A DNA stretch of 64,000 nt, from contig JAWPHD010001217.1 of assembly GCA_037043455.1 (NCBI GenBank), positions 62,001 through 126,000 of the forward strand. Direction: 5' to 3'. The DNA comes from Cyrtodaria siliqua. Its lineage: Eukaryota > Mollusca > Bivalvia > Adapedonta > Hiatellidae. A program made the position numbers and the translations under genes. The notes under the pieces are model-generated. The model had not been told where the DNA came from, made no database searches, and worked only from the letters and a program-made list of their open reading frames with translations. Below, one piece after another: positions 33,965 to 44,515 of this stretch. The first letter of the stretch is position 1, and each line of letters begins with the position of its first letter.

Positions 33965-34247
33965 CTGAATGGAATACACAAACAAGACAGTTAAACAGTG
34001 TAGTATTACGTTTTAATAAGCCGTTTATAGCTTTTTAAAGGTAACTTAAATTGTCAGAACTACACACTTATTCATTAGTTCTTATCCATTTATATATTTT
34101 AATGTCTGTTCATTCATGTGATAGAGGATTCCGTGGCTAATTTGATAGCACGACATAATCTGAACCCATAGATATTTCTCAATGTATTTTAGGCATGACA
34201 CGTATACGAGCCTTGTTTTAATTTATTCTATAGTCGTCATATAAAGA

Positions 34248-34283
<36 letters not shown>

Positions 34284-34539
34284 GTCTCTCTCTCTCTCTC
34301 TCTTTCGCCTAAGTGGCTCGAAATAAAATAACAACAAGTAATGATAGGGTCTTTTAAAATTCTATGTATTTATTGGACATAAATACATAGGATCTGCTAA
34401 TATTTATAACACGGTCATCTGACGTGTTATACTTATTTTGTCAAATATATGATGCCTAGTTTGTTAGCGGGTATGGCCTTATTGATGGAGAGGCCTATTA
34501 TTGGTATGGCAATTGGGTAAAAGTGAGTTTTTTTGTTCA

Positions 34540-34620
34540 TATAACCTGTTTTAAAACCCTAGCGGCCTTTTTCAATTGACCGTTTCAAGTCGGTAGCTGT
34601 ATTGTTAACCGTTGTATGTG
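34540..34620 (+). mobile_element. Penelope-like 3' region fragment
   Basis: CAATTGACCGTTTCAAGTCG and GTAGCTGTATTGTTAACCGT match the 3' segments at 17480, 57970 and 62240. Confidence 0.5.
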
Positions 34621-34825
34621 TGTGCTATCACATACATTACTCTTTTATATCCGGTTAGACTTTGGTATCTACATTTACGAATATATTTACTCTTACTTCC
34701 TTAAAAATAGATATTTAAATGTGAAGTCAGCATTAATCAATTGTATCATTACTATATATTTGCATTCAGTATTTAACGACTATGTATATGTTCGTGTCTT
34801 ATTTGTCTTACCTTATCAAGAAAGT

Positions 34826-35640
34826 ATGAAAGGAGAAATTTGGAAATCGCCGAACACGATAAGTACATAAATATTGCAGTCTCGGTTTGACTGAGACTGT
34901 TCATGAACGGTAGTGAAAACTTCTTACTATCGTTCACGCCCTTTAGCCCCGGGGTGAGCAGAACTCAATATCTACAATGTATATAGCACAAAGATTTCAG
35001 TCGTTCCGAAGATGGTATGCATATGACGGTGAACATAGAACCTTAAATGAATTATTTCACACCATTCCATGGCCAGCGGCGTCTGGTACCAGTTTCTAAC
35101 AAAACGCTTGCCCCTTAACAAGAAAACAATGGGCGAAATAAACAAAATGGAATTTAGTTGGGAGCAGCGGTTATGAAGCATGCGTATCACAGGTAACAAT
35201 CAAAACCCTAAATTAAAAAGCAGGCAACATATCCTAAGGGTGAAAAACAATACTCAGAACCTTTAAAGGCTGGAGTAGTGGAACCACCTATTCAAAATTG
35301 AAGTAGAAAACAAAGGTATTTCAGAATGTACCACCGACATCTGTAAATATCGGGCTCAGCGATCTCTAAAGATCGGAATGAATAACAGTCCTGACTGCAA
35401 GCACGTGAAGACGTTTTACCGCCGCCGCACTGCACAAGCTGTCGTACGTATGAAAGGAGAAATTTGGAAATCGCAGAACACGATTGAGACTGTTCATGAA
35501 CGGTAGTACTACTTGCTACCGTTCACGCCCTCTAGCCCCGGGTTGAGCAGAACTCAATATTTAAAATGTCTGTAGTACAATAATTTCAAAATGGTATGCA
35601 TATGACGGTGAACATGGACCCTTCAATGAGGTATTTTCAC
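34826..35640 (-). mobile_element. Penelope-like terminal repeats, second type
   Basis: TGAAAGGAGAAATTTGGAAA occurs at about 34827 and again at 35451, each followed by GAGACTGTTCATGAACGGTA and GTTCACGCCCT. Between them, the inverse of 35390-35440 resembles the GTGCAG.G.GGCGGC.GTAAAA start of the 1-540 repeats. It is a related terminal-repeat family without any coding part. Confidence 0.55.
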
Positions 35641-35879
35641 ACATAAATGATCATGTATACATAATATAAAAACAAAAAACTACAAAGCCACACAATAAGT
35701 ACTCAGTGACTTGGCAGATGCCAGAGCAGGAAGGGAACAAACCGTTAAGTGTACGACAAGACAAGGTTAAAGACAAACATCAAACGCTACCATCCTATAA
35801 GCATTTAGGGAGACGACAACAAATGGTCCACACTCTGTCCGGTCATCGCAAAATCAAAGAGGAATGCAAAGTGACGAAC

Positions 35880-36090
35880 TGTAAATGACTCAAACACTAA
35901 ACATGCATTGCGTTGCAAAACGATAGGGTCATAACCTATTTTGATGAACCTTTAACAAGATTAATAAAGATTGTATGAAAGTTATTATGATCAAGGATGC
36001 TATGAGTTTGTAAATCACATCACCATAGAGGTCAGGTTGTGATAGTCCTTGTCACAGAATAGTTCTTAAATTACTTTTATTTTCTAAAAA
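35880..36090 (-). pseudogene. Penelope-like RT C-terminal remnant
   Basis: The minus strand reads RTILRQGLSQPDLYGDVIYK, then a decayed stretch, then a match to LQRTACLV. This corresponds to the C-terminal part of the RT at 61142-61591. Stops and frameshifts are present. Confidence 0.6.
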
Positions 36091-36687
36091 AAATCAGTGG
36101 TACGAAAATAACATGTTGCAAAAATGTTTTTCGAAGTTTATGGTAATATGCTATTTAGTCATGATTCAGCCCTGATCGAGAATGGCTGGATCACCCATCG
36201 TCATAACGGCTAGACGAATGTGAATTCTAGCTTCGGAATACCTTTCCGAATCCTTTCTACTACATCCATCTATCTGTTAGATATAGACATAAAACGCGAG
36301 GCGTATACTTTATTTTAGAACTACAGTACCCAGTTTCCTTGCGGATCACCCAACGTTTTACATCAAGTAATTACAAAAAGAAGGCATACATAAGATTTCT
36401 TTTCTTTTCTTTACTTGTCAAAATAAGTACCCACGTAAAAATATGTCAGAAATATTCTCATTGTTTTGTGTATTTCACGCTTGATTAGATACGATTGAAC
36501 TGCAAAATAACTAGTTTAAATCGTTTACTCGGACATTTTAAAGCTTTCAAGTCAATGTATCTTCTTAGAAATAAATGTTAACACTTATATAGCTGAATAC
36601 ATATGATTTTGTTAAGTACTTCGAATTGGTGCAGGCTGATTTTCCTTGTTCTAAAATATGTCAACTAAACTTGTTTTGACATCATGC
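36091..36687. other. Intron 1 DNA, unannotated
   Basis: Nothing is recognised here. Confidence 0.4.
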
Positions 36688-37181
36688 TTAACTAGAATTA
36701 CCACTACAAATGCGTTTGTTAACTAGAATTACCACTACAAATGCGTTTGTTAACTAGAATTACCACTACAAATGCGTTTGTTAACTAGAATTACCACTAC
36801 AAATGCGTTTGTTAACTAGAATTACCACTACAAATGCGTTTGTTAACTAGAATTACCACTACAAATGCGTTTGTTAACTAGAATTACCACTACAAATGCG
36901 TGTGTTAACTAGAATTACCACTACAAATGCGTTTGTTAACTAGAATTACCACTACAAATGCGTTTGTTAACTAGAATTACCACTACAAATGCGTTTGTTA
37001 ACTAGAATTACCACTACAAATGCGTTTGTTAACTAGAATTACCACTACAAATGCGTTTGTTAACTAGAATTACCACTACAAATGCGTTTGTTAACTAGCA
37101 TTACCACTACAAATGCGTTTGTTAACTAGAATTACCACTACAAATGCGTTTGTTAACTAGAATTACCACTACAAATGCGTT
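36688..37181. repeat. 31-bp minisatellite, 16 copies, in intron 1
   Basis: The unit TTAACTAGAATTACCACTAC + AAATGCGTTTG is repeated head to tail 16 times with almost no change. The only differences seen are GCGTGTG in one unit near 36898 and CTAGCATT in one near 37096. Confidence 0.95.
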
Positions 37182-38290
37182 CGCAAAATATATTTTCGAA
37201 GTATTTAATTTTAACGCTGAATTACATTTCCTCAAAATAAGATTCTCCATGTTTTAGTCTATTATTGACGGAACATCTGCAATAAATTCGTAAACATTTA
37301 TGCTTTTTTAAGAAGTGTATATCTTTAAGCAGACTTCGTTTCATGTGATGTGTTTTATCAGCACATTTCATGTTTTCATATAACGGGAGAGTAACAATTT
37401 ATTTAAACTAAGAAATTCAGTTAAGATACAAAAGTGAGAAATTAGGAATTGTGTTCAGTTTATATTTTCAAAATGATTTAAATATTGTTAAAATCATTAT
37501 GGTGATATATGTTTGAGAATACATATTGTTTAAACCAGTGTTTAGAGTCACTAGGATGTTTTTAAATGTTTTTTGCATCACTTTCTTTTAGTCTTTAAAC
37601 AAAACACACACATTCAATAAATATTGTCCCAGAAATTGGGGAAAATAACCAATAGGATGTTCTTTTGTGTGAAAACAATGACGATAAAGGTCCCACTACT
37701 GAAAAAAAATCCACAGTTGTTTACATTATTTATACGTAATACGATATTGTATCCAAATAGGGTAAAGCATACTTTTCGGCAATGGGAAATGAGGCCGAAT
37801 TTTGGCTTCCAAAACGGTCTAAAAGGAATCGAAGTATTGCTAGTTAAGTCATACAAAACCACAAATGAAGGCGGATGCATCATATTTTTGAAAAAATTTC
37901 GGGCGTCTTGGCATTACTCTGTAAACGTAAACATTTAAAAAAACACACAATGTTTTCAAGACCGGTATTTTGTGTTTCCTATATGACATTTGATGAATGG
38001 TGGTCCATTTTCAGAACATTTTAGTAGTTAAATGAAACTTAGTGGAGTGCGTCTGGTGGTGGGGCCATCAGGTCTGACGTTTTCAACCAATACGTTCTGA
38101 AACTATCACGTCGCATGTGTGTTATGTGATAACTGGAATATTACATTCGTGACTGTGTATTATTGACTTTAATATAACTCGTGGGATAAAGAAATAGATA
38201 TAATTGTATCCAACTCGTCTATTTAACTTAATTCTCTACAGTCACTCACGAGTCATTACCACAGCATTACTGTGCCTGTGGCGATTATTA
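37182..38290. other. Intron 1 DNA, unannotated
   Basis: Complementary frames at 37614-37938 are open on both strands but show no domain. I see nothing else. Confidence 0.35.
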
Positions 38291-38510
38291 CGATGGGTGC
38301 CGAGCGGTTAGCATGATTGCATCTTGGTACAGAAGTCCCTGGTTCCACTTCCTTAGATCTATATCTTATTCGGACAGGATAGTGGAAGTAACTGTAACAG
38401 TATGCCATATTTCATAGTGATGTAAAGCCGTTGGTCTTCCGTGCAGGAAGAGACATTCCATGTGCACGTTAACGTCTGCGTTAATCATAAACATCCTGAA
38501 GGTAAACCCA
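38291..38510 (+). mobile_element. SINE family B copy
   Basis: GGTGCCGAGCGGTTAGCATG with CCTGGTTCCACTTCC gives box A-like and box B-like motifs. It is followed by GTGCACGTTAACGTCTGCG, the counterpart of GCACGTTAAATATCTCG in the copy at 63559. Confidence 0.6.
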
Positions 38511-39762
38511 TCCTCAGACACGAAGCTGCCGGGATAATAAAAATTGTGTGTAGAGCGGAATCGGAAGCAAGACAGAAAGAAAAAAGTATTGGAAAAATAA
38601 GAAAGGTAGAAAAAATCTTTAGGAAAGGCAGAAAACCCTGAAAAGATACCTTCTAGTCTGAACCAGTAGCAGCCGCTGGGATCTGTAAAAACGTTTACTC
38701 ACTAATTGTTACGTGAGGACATACGATGACAATGCAAGTCAATGACGTCTTGTCATTTTATTATATTTACCGTTTTTGGAAATTACTAAGGCTGTTTGGT
38801 TTTGGAACGAATGAAATCGGGATTACCTCGTCGATTTCCGTCAATCGGTATCAATTTGAATGATCCAAATACGGAAATCTGCGAAGAGTTATGCGTTTAC
38901 GAAAAACGGGATGACGGTCATTTTGGTAAACAAGAAAAAAATCTTGCTCGGTGTGTATATCGACCTGCGTTTCAAATACCATTTCTACTCTTTATGTTTC
39001 TTTTGCAATTTTTTTATTTTTACATTGTTACGGCAATTTTCATTTTTCCGTTTACGATAATAGAATACTTCGTTTTTAATCGCGTTATTTTTTCAGATTG
39101 TCAACATATTGGATAAATTCAGTTTGCTTGATTCTTGCAAGCGATACCATAGATTCGCGACGGACGCGAGCTGTACTCTCTATCAGTAATCACTTTGTTC
39201 TTTTGTATCATAATTTTTATTTCTAGGAAATGATTGACTCTACACCAAAGAGGAACACTTTTTTGGCGTCTTTTTGAAGAGTGGAGGTATAAATTGTAAA
39301 CGCAGATGGTGCAAACTGAAAACAAATATACTCGTAGTCATGGCCCATCGATCACAATGCCAAGTATGCATACAGGATTTGTTGTCTTGGAGAAACACGT
39401 ATTTCACCTATAATGTTATAACATATTTCTACATAAATATGGGGGCGAAAAAACGAAAACATGAAAATTATGTCGAAAACATAATAATTTCACGGTTGGC
39501 AGAACATTTGGTTGCGTGGTTTCATGGACGAAAGAACAACAATTTGAAACTTTCACTGCGAAAGAACGAAACTTTACCGCGAAAGAACTTTCATATGTTT
39601 GCCCATGAAAACGAGTATGAGGTAAAACGCGCAACTTTAAAATTCGAATTTTCATTATTTTGACATCAAAACCAGGAAACTATGCATTTCGAGTTGTTCG
39701 AGTTGTTGTACTTTTGCACAGAAAAAACAAAATAAAGTGGCGATAACGGCCACAACACATAC
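38511..39762. other. Intron 1 DNA next to exon 1
   Basis: Several frames of 60-130 codons overlap on both strands without any family pattern; none is accepted as a gene. Confidence 0.35.
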
Positions 39763-40066
39763 CTCTTTTCAGTGCTATGTTTCCATCATCCGGGTCAGTC
39801 ATAATTTGGGATTGGTCATTAGTTAGACCGCATTCTCCCGTCTGTCTGTTGTAATTTGCTCCGACACACCTGTAAGGTATAACTTGCGACTGGCACGCGC
39901 TAGCACATCCGATGACAGACAGTCCTTTATATACCTCAGAGACATTAGAAAATTGTTTCCCGCTAGATCGTGTAAAGTGTTCATTCCGTACAATAGCTTG
40001 AGCATATTGGAAATATGAACTTCCCACAAACTGAACAAACGTAATTAAAAACACGTCACAACGCAT
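39763..40066 (-). CDS. Exon 1: signal peptide and PAN/apple-like domain
   Basis: The ATG at 40066 opens a reading frame of 101 codons plus one nucleotide, ending at a GTATGT donor. Residues 1-24 form a classical signal peptide: MRCD, a hydrophobic core around VFLITFVQFV, and a likely cleavage after YAQA. Residues about 30-100 look like a PAN/apple-like domain: a GCASAC pair, then YRCVGANYN and a GECGL cysteine, spaced as in short invertebrate apple domains, ending near NIALKR. The exon ends in phase 1, matching the phase-1 start of every EGF exon. The frame continues past the donor into intron sequence as far as a stop, which I regard as read-through. The start is chosen because it is the first ATG in frame and gives a signal peptide. 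The gene upstream of the ATG is described separately. Confidence 0.72.
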
Positions 40067-40132
40067 GGTTTTATATTGTCCGTTTGTTACTTTTAACAGT
40101 TATTTTATGCAAAATCAACATTTAACGAAATT

Positions 40133-40140
40133 TATTTATA
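40133..40140 (-). promoter_or_regulatory. Candidate TATA box of the EGF/CUB gene
   Basis: The minus strand reads TATAAATA about 67-74 nt upstream of the exon 1 ATG. A start site some 30 nt downstream would leave a 5' UTR of roughly 40 nt. A second TATAAAA-like string lies only about 10 nt before the ATG and is too close to serve. AT-rich DNA gives such matches by chance, so this is a candidate only. Confidence 0.3.
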
Positions 40141-40569
40141 AATCTTGCAGTCCTACCATCGGCCGTCGCAAGGCATTCTATCCTAGTAAATAAATCACGT
40201 AACAATACGACTGATGGCGTTGATGTTACATTTGTAATGAGTTCTAATACGGTGAAATAACAGATGGGAGTATATACCTGTCTATTTGAAATAAATTGGA
40301 TTGTATAATGATATGTATGGCAATAACCAATCACATGTTCGTTATGCAAGGTTCCACAGAGGGCGCTATTCATGATTGACAGGTTAAATTGACGTGTATT
40401 AATCTGACGTGTTATATTGGCCAACACATTTGCATCACACTGATTTACGATAAAGTAGGTAAACTAAGAGATTTCGATGATTATATTATTGATTTGTATC
40501 TGACTGCAATAAATACTGAAAAGTGGATCCCTTGGAAGCAACACTCACAAGCAAGAGATAGCAGACTAG

Positions 40570-40690
40570 GTTTTATTGAATCTGTTCATTAGAGGTAATG
40601 ATGAGTGCAATACCTCTCACGCCTCCTAGCACCGGCTAAAGCGATATTCTATTTTAAAGCCATACATATTGGACACTTCTATGACACTCC
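40570..40690 (-). mobile_element. Penelope-like terminal-repeat fragment
   Basis: TTAGAGGTAATGATGAGTGC, AATACCTCTCACGCCTCCTA and GCACCGGCTAAAGCG are the inverse of the hairpin section of the terminal repeats at 1-540. It lies about 500 bp upstream of the EGF/CUB gene. Confidence 0.65.
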
Positions 40691-40849
40691 GAGCAGTCAG
40701 TGGTTGAGCAGTTTGGAACTTCCTGTAACCGCGAAATTCACAGTTTCTAAAAATCCGATTACGCACCGAGTTCAAAGAAAAATTTGGAGCGATGAATCAT
40801 TTGCTTTCATTTGCATATTTATTAAACATTTGTAGTATTTATGTAATGG

Positions 40850-42310
40850 TTATAGTAGCTCTACTGACCCAAGGCTTAACGGATGGTTGTCCGTCCTCCG
40901 CCCGCCCGTCGTCCGACTGTTTACTAAAGACGAAATGGCCTTCATGCGATATTTACAAAAACAAAAATCCAGATTGTTGATATGACCTAAAACTTGGTGA
41001 AGATTGAATACTATCTAAATCAAATTAGTAACACCAGAAATATGTCTCCTTTATTAGTCAAACAATTATGCTATCATTGTCCTCATTAATACGATAGGGT
41101 CTTCATTCTTTTAATCTAGACACTATTGTTGATTTTAATGAATGCTCTTACACATTATAGTTATAAACCTTGACTTATCTAGATTTGCTTTATTTATTTT
41201 TCATTTTAGTCCAGTTACTGCTCTAGCACATTAATTAGCCCTAAGACTCGGTCAGATTGTTGATCTTAATAAAAACCTTAGAAACTTTGAAATGAACTAG
41301 ATAAACTATTCAACAGCAGAGTTATGACCCTTGATTTATCGAGGTTTCATATTTTGTAATATGATTTTTTTAAATCTCTGGGTACTTAATTGTCTAGGAC
41401 AATTTTTGTTTTCAAAATTTGGTCAGTTTGTTTATATCAGCTTGAAAACATTCAATAAACAGGACATTTGTTCAGAATCAGGAGATTTGTGACCCTTTAT
41501 TGAATGACAATTGACATGTTTTGTTTTGTTAACACTGCATGTATTTGTATTGCCACCACCCCGCACATTCCCCACCTGCTTTCACGACAACCTCTCCCCA
41601 ACTCTTTTTTCAATATTGCTTGTTAAGTCATCTCGGCCATAGAAGAACGCGTAGAGGGGGAAAAAAGCTATTAATGTTAGACTAGAAACAGCAGAAGTAT
41701 TTCCCTTAACTGAAACAAATTGCTAAACTTTGCTTATTTAATAGTTTAGCTGCTTCATTTTTCACCTGATGTTTGTAAAGTGTCATCAAATGTTAATATC
41801 AATAAAGCTCGGGTAACTTTGAAATCAAACCATACATGTATCCTACTCACTCCCCATGAGACACTATGCCCGCCTCCTCGCCGCTTCCCGTTTTTTATGG
41901 AAAGATATTATTGTATGAAATTATCGTGGTCATAAAAGAAGGCGTGGACAAATTCAAATCTTAGCCATGTTGGAATAGACAAAGCAGAAGTATGACCCTT
42001 GGAGTATTTAATAAATGCTAAGCTTTGCTTTGTTAACACTATAGCTGCTTGCATACATAATTTGATATTTGATATTTCAGTAAAAGTTAGGAATATCAGC
42101 CATACATAGCAACCAATACAAGACACCTCCGCGTCATTTGTTAGAGAGCATACAATTTGTTTTTGCATTGATACCACCAAATCTAGGAGTAGATGTTTAT
42201 CAATGAGATACACATCATTAACATTAATTATGAACACCATACAACAATGATTATAAACATCATACAACAATAATTTAAATGAGCGATAAAGCCCCTTTTG
42301 GGCCTCTTGC
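40850..42310. repeat. Interspersed element related to the 2880-4590 array
   Basis: It starts with GTAGCTCTACTGACCCAAGG and GTCCGTCCTCCGCCCGCC, the inverse of the end at 4515-4590. Diffuse units around TGACCCTTGATTTA recur. It closes near AGCCCCTTTTGGGCCTCTTG. Confidence 0.5.
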
Positions 42311-42689
42311 TACACCCCAAGATGGAAGTTATATGATAAAATGCGGTTAATTGGTAATAAACGAATTATGAAAACACATTCAAGTTTCAAAAACCGTTGT
42401 AATTTGGGATGTTTCAAATGTCATTTGCAGGGTTATTGGTTATGCATAACTCGGATATCACTGAAAATAGAAGTATACATAAATCTTTGGCCGGAGTCTG
42501 GTAAGCAGTCTAGACGCTTATAGTTTGCAAGTTAAACAAATTTTTCGTTTATTCACATCTCGACAGTGTCTACTTTTAGCAGTGAGCGCAATTCTCAGTT
42601 TTATTGCGCTGCCATAATGGAATACCACGCCGTAGAAACATAGCATAATACCCCACACTATCACTGACACCGGTCGAACAGTCCTAATA

Positions 42690-42850
42690 TAGCATTTTGT
42701 CTTGATTGGTTTTTAGATGGTAACACTACATATGTCCACGCTGAACGTCAATCAAGTATTTGGTCAAACCCGGCCGGGGATCAAACACACGGCCTCCTGT
42801 ATGCCAGACAGATACTCTATCACAACGTCACCGCAATGGGCCGTCATGAA
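42690..42850 (-). mobile_element. tRNA-derived SINE head
   Basis: The minus strand reads CATTGCGGTGACGTTGTGAT and AGAGTATCTGTCTGGCATAC, then GTGTTTGATCCCCGGCCGGG, a tRNA-like head with a box B motif. A short matching tail, ATTTTGTCTTGATTG, also occurs at 45166. Confidence 0.6.
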
Positions 42851-43096
42851 CGTTAGCTAATTAGTTTTACCGTGTTTCAAGAAAAATCAATTATTGCCAG
42901 GTATTACGAGGAGGATATGAAAACTGTTTATTTCAAATCTGATTTATAAATATATATAAGCCTGATTTGCACTGGCTATAGAGATCATAATGAATTGTTA
43001 ATGGTCTCTGGTGCAAAGATCGTACTTCTTAGCGATTCAAATGACTCAATACGGTTATTGATCGAGATTCTGTCATTTAAACACGTACGGATGTAG

Positions 43097-43268
43097 CGCG
43101 ATAGGTCACATGACGATCTATGTGGTATCTCCCTGGGCCATATATGCGATAGGTCAAAGGGCCATCTATGCGATAGGTCACTGGACCATCTATGTGTTAG
43201 GTCACTAGGTCATCTATGCGGTAGGTCACTGGACTATCTATGCGATAGGTCAAAGGGTCATCTATATG
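43097..43268. repeat. About 30-bp tandem repeat, six copies
   Basis: TCTATGCGATAGGTCACTGG and variants recur at about 30 bp. Confidence 0.8.
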
Positions 43269-43369
43269 ATACCCATTTTTGTTGTGTATTCATTATATAT
43301 ATATACATTCTGAAAAGGGTATCCATCAGACGCAGCAAGCACACGAAAGAGAGAAAAAGTAGCATACTC

Positions 43370-44440
43370 GGTTTTACTGAGTCTGATCATCATGTTCATG
43401 AGACGTATATGTAAGGTGTAAATCCTCTCACGGCACCTAGCATCGGCGTAAGCGGTATTCTATTTTAAAAAATAATATATAGTGTCCTATAGAAACCACA
43501 TCGTCCGAACGCAATGGCATCGTAGTTCCGCACTGTACTGCAAACGAGGACTTGAAACTACAATGAAAGAGACAAAAACAACAGAAAGGGTGGTGAAGAC
43601 AGGGTTACCGACTTGGAACGGTCAGTAGGCAAAAAGGCCTACTGGTTAGCTTGAATCGATTTTATATGCGCACAATCCTCGCTATTATCCTGTCTTCAGC
43701 ACCCAAATAGAGAAGACAGTGTAAACAAAACTACATGGAACCATGGAACAAAAAAAAAAACAGAAAGGGTAGTGAAGACACTTTACCGACTTGGAACGGT
43801 CAGTAGGCAATAAGGCCGACTGGTTAGCTTGAATCGATTTTATATTCGCACAATCCTCGTTATTAGCCTGTCTAAAACGCCCAAATAGACAAGACAGTGT
43901 AAACAAAACTAAATCCCATCAAAAGGGAATCTCTAACAATAAAGTCCACATCCAGAGAAAGTAACTAAAGATACACATACAAAATAATAAACATCTCAGG
44001 ATGTATCCAGAATCGTACTGAACAACCATAGTAGTTGCAGCTAAAGAGAAAACCAATCTAGGGTACGACCAGAAAATCCGAGGGACGAAAGATCATGCAC
44101 TCACCTCCCTTAGTTGGGGTTTCAGTAGGTACAATGATAGAGTCCAAAGAGGTAGTCCAGTCATCGCACAAGTGAAAAGTGAAGCGTAATGACTGACTGT
44201 AGAGGGGTCAATCACTAAACATGCAGTGCGCTGTAAAACCAAAGGATTATATCCTTTTTTGACGAACTTCCTGATAAAATTTGTAAAGCGTTCAGGAAAC
44301 CCGTCAGACCCCTTTAACTTTCGAAGCTTATAGACCACATCCCCATAAAATGGGGGTTGTGATATGCCTTGTCGCAGAAGTGTTTTAAGGTTGGTGTACT
44401 TTTCCAGCCACACATATATACATATATATATATACACCCA
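43370..44440 (-). pseudogene. Penelope-like copy, C-terminal RT and 3' end
   Basis: From 44420 downward the minus strand encodes NLKTLLRQGISQPPFYGDVV, then KGSDGFPERFTNFIRKFVKK and LQRTACLVIDPSTVSHYASL. It is nearly the same as the C-terminal part of the copy at 541-1290, to which it is the closest relative in the window. It passes into the 3' region and ends at 43370-43470 in a terminal-repeat fragment with the CTCGGTTTTACTGAGTCTGA hairpin. The 3' region holds a direct duplication of about 170 bp (43583-43735 and 43758-43910). The RT catalytic part is missing. Confidence 0.72.
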
Positions 44441-44515
44441 CAAGCCGGCCTTTGCGAGGTACTCGTTATAGGACCTTCTTGTTGGAAATGCCCCGGTGTT
44501 TATATAGTCGTACAC

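Larger units (their letters stand above)
30897..34303. repeat. CTGT/CT microsatellites, one per EGF intron
   Basis: Seven microsatellites start with CTGT repeats and pass into CT repeats: about 30897-30962, 31468-31520, 32028-32097, 32602-32666, 33172-33247, 33727-33766 and 34248-34303. They hold the same place in every unit, so they were copied with it and then changed length separately. Confidence 0.9.
30190..34310 (-). repeat. Tandem exon-intron array of EGF units (introns)
   Basis: Seven EGF exons from 30494 to 33964 recur at 518-582 bp, each with a homologous intron. Each intron from the 30617 one onward holds, in order on the plus strand: an AT-rich block with ATTCATTAGTT, a tRNA-like box, ACACGTATACGAGCC, a CTGT run, a CT run, then a CGCTGGATTG.CTCGAAATAA block next to the exon. 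The units around 32174, 32742 and 33324 are nearly identical over their whole length. The array ends at about 34330. Confidence 0.88.
14629..40066 (-). other. Gene model: secreted PAN/EGF/VWC-like/CUB protein, 3' end not found
   Basis: Twelve exons are recognised on the minus strand. Every junction is phase-compatible: exon 1 (304 nt) ends in phase 1, eight EGF exons and one Cys-rich exon (multiples of 3) keep phase 1, the first CUB exon (89 nt) brings it to phase 0, and the second (101 nt) leaves phase 2. All introns visible are GT-AG. The order of domains is signal peptide, PAN/apple-like, 8 cbEGF, a VWC-like module, CUB. The CUB domain stops before its last strands, so at least one more exon must lie at lower coordinates; I did not find it. 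Large introns of about 5.8, 11.7 and 2.1 kb hold mobile elements. That all exons belong to one transcript is inferred from phase, strand and order; additional exons may have been missed. Function is unknown; such mosaics are typical of extracellular adhesion or immune proteins. Confidence 0.75.

Noticed and set aside
36688..37181. CRISPR array
   Set aside because: The 31-bp units follow each other without spacers; it is a minisatellite in eukaryotic DNA.
37614..37938. Overlapping open frames on both strands, 89 and 104 codons
   Set aside because: Neither shows a domain, splice sites or codon signal; simultaneous openness suggests chance or an unknown repeat.
38796..39663. Several 66-129-codon frames near exon 1
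   Set aside because: They overlap each other on both strands inside intron 1 and show no recognisable protein.
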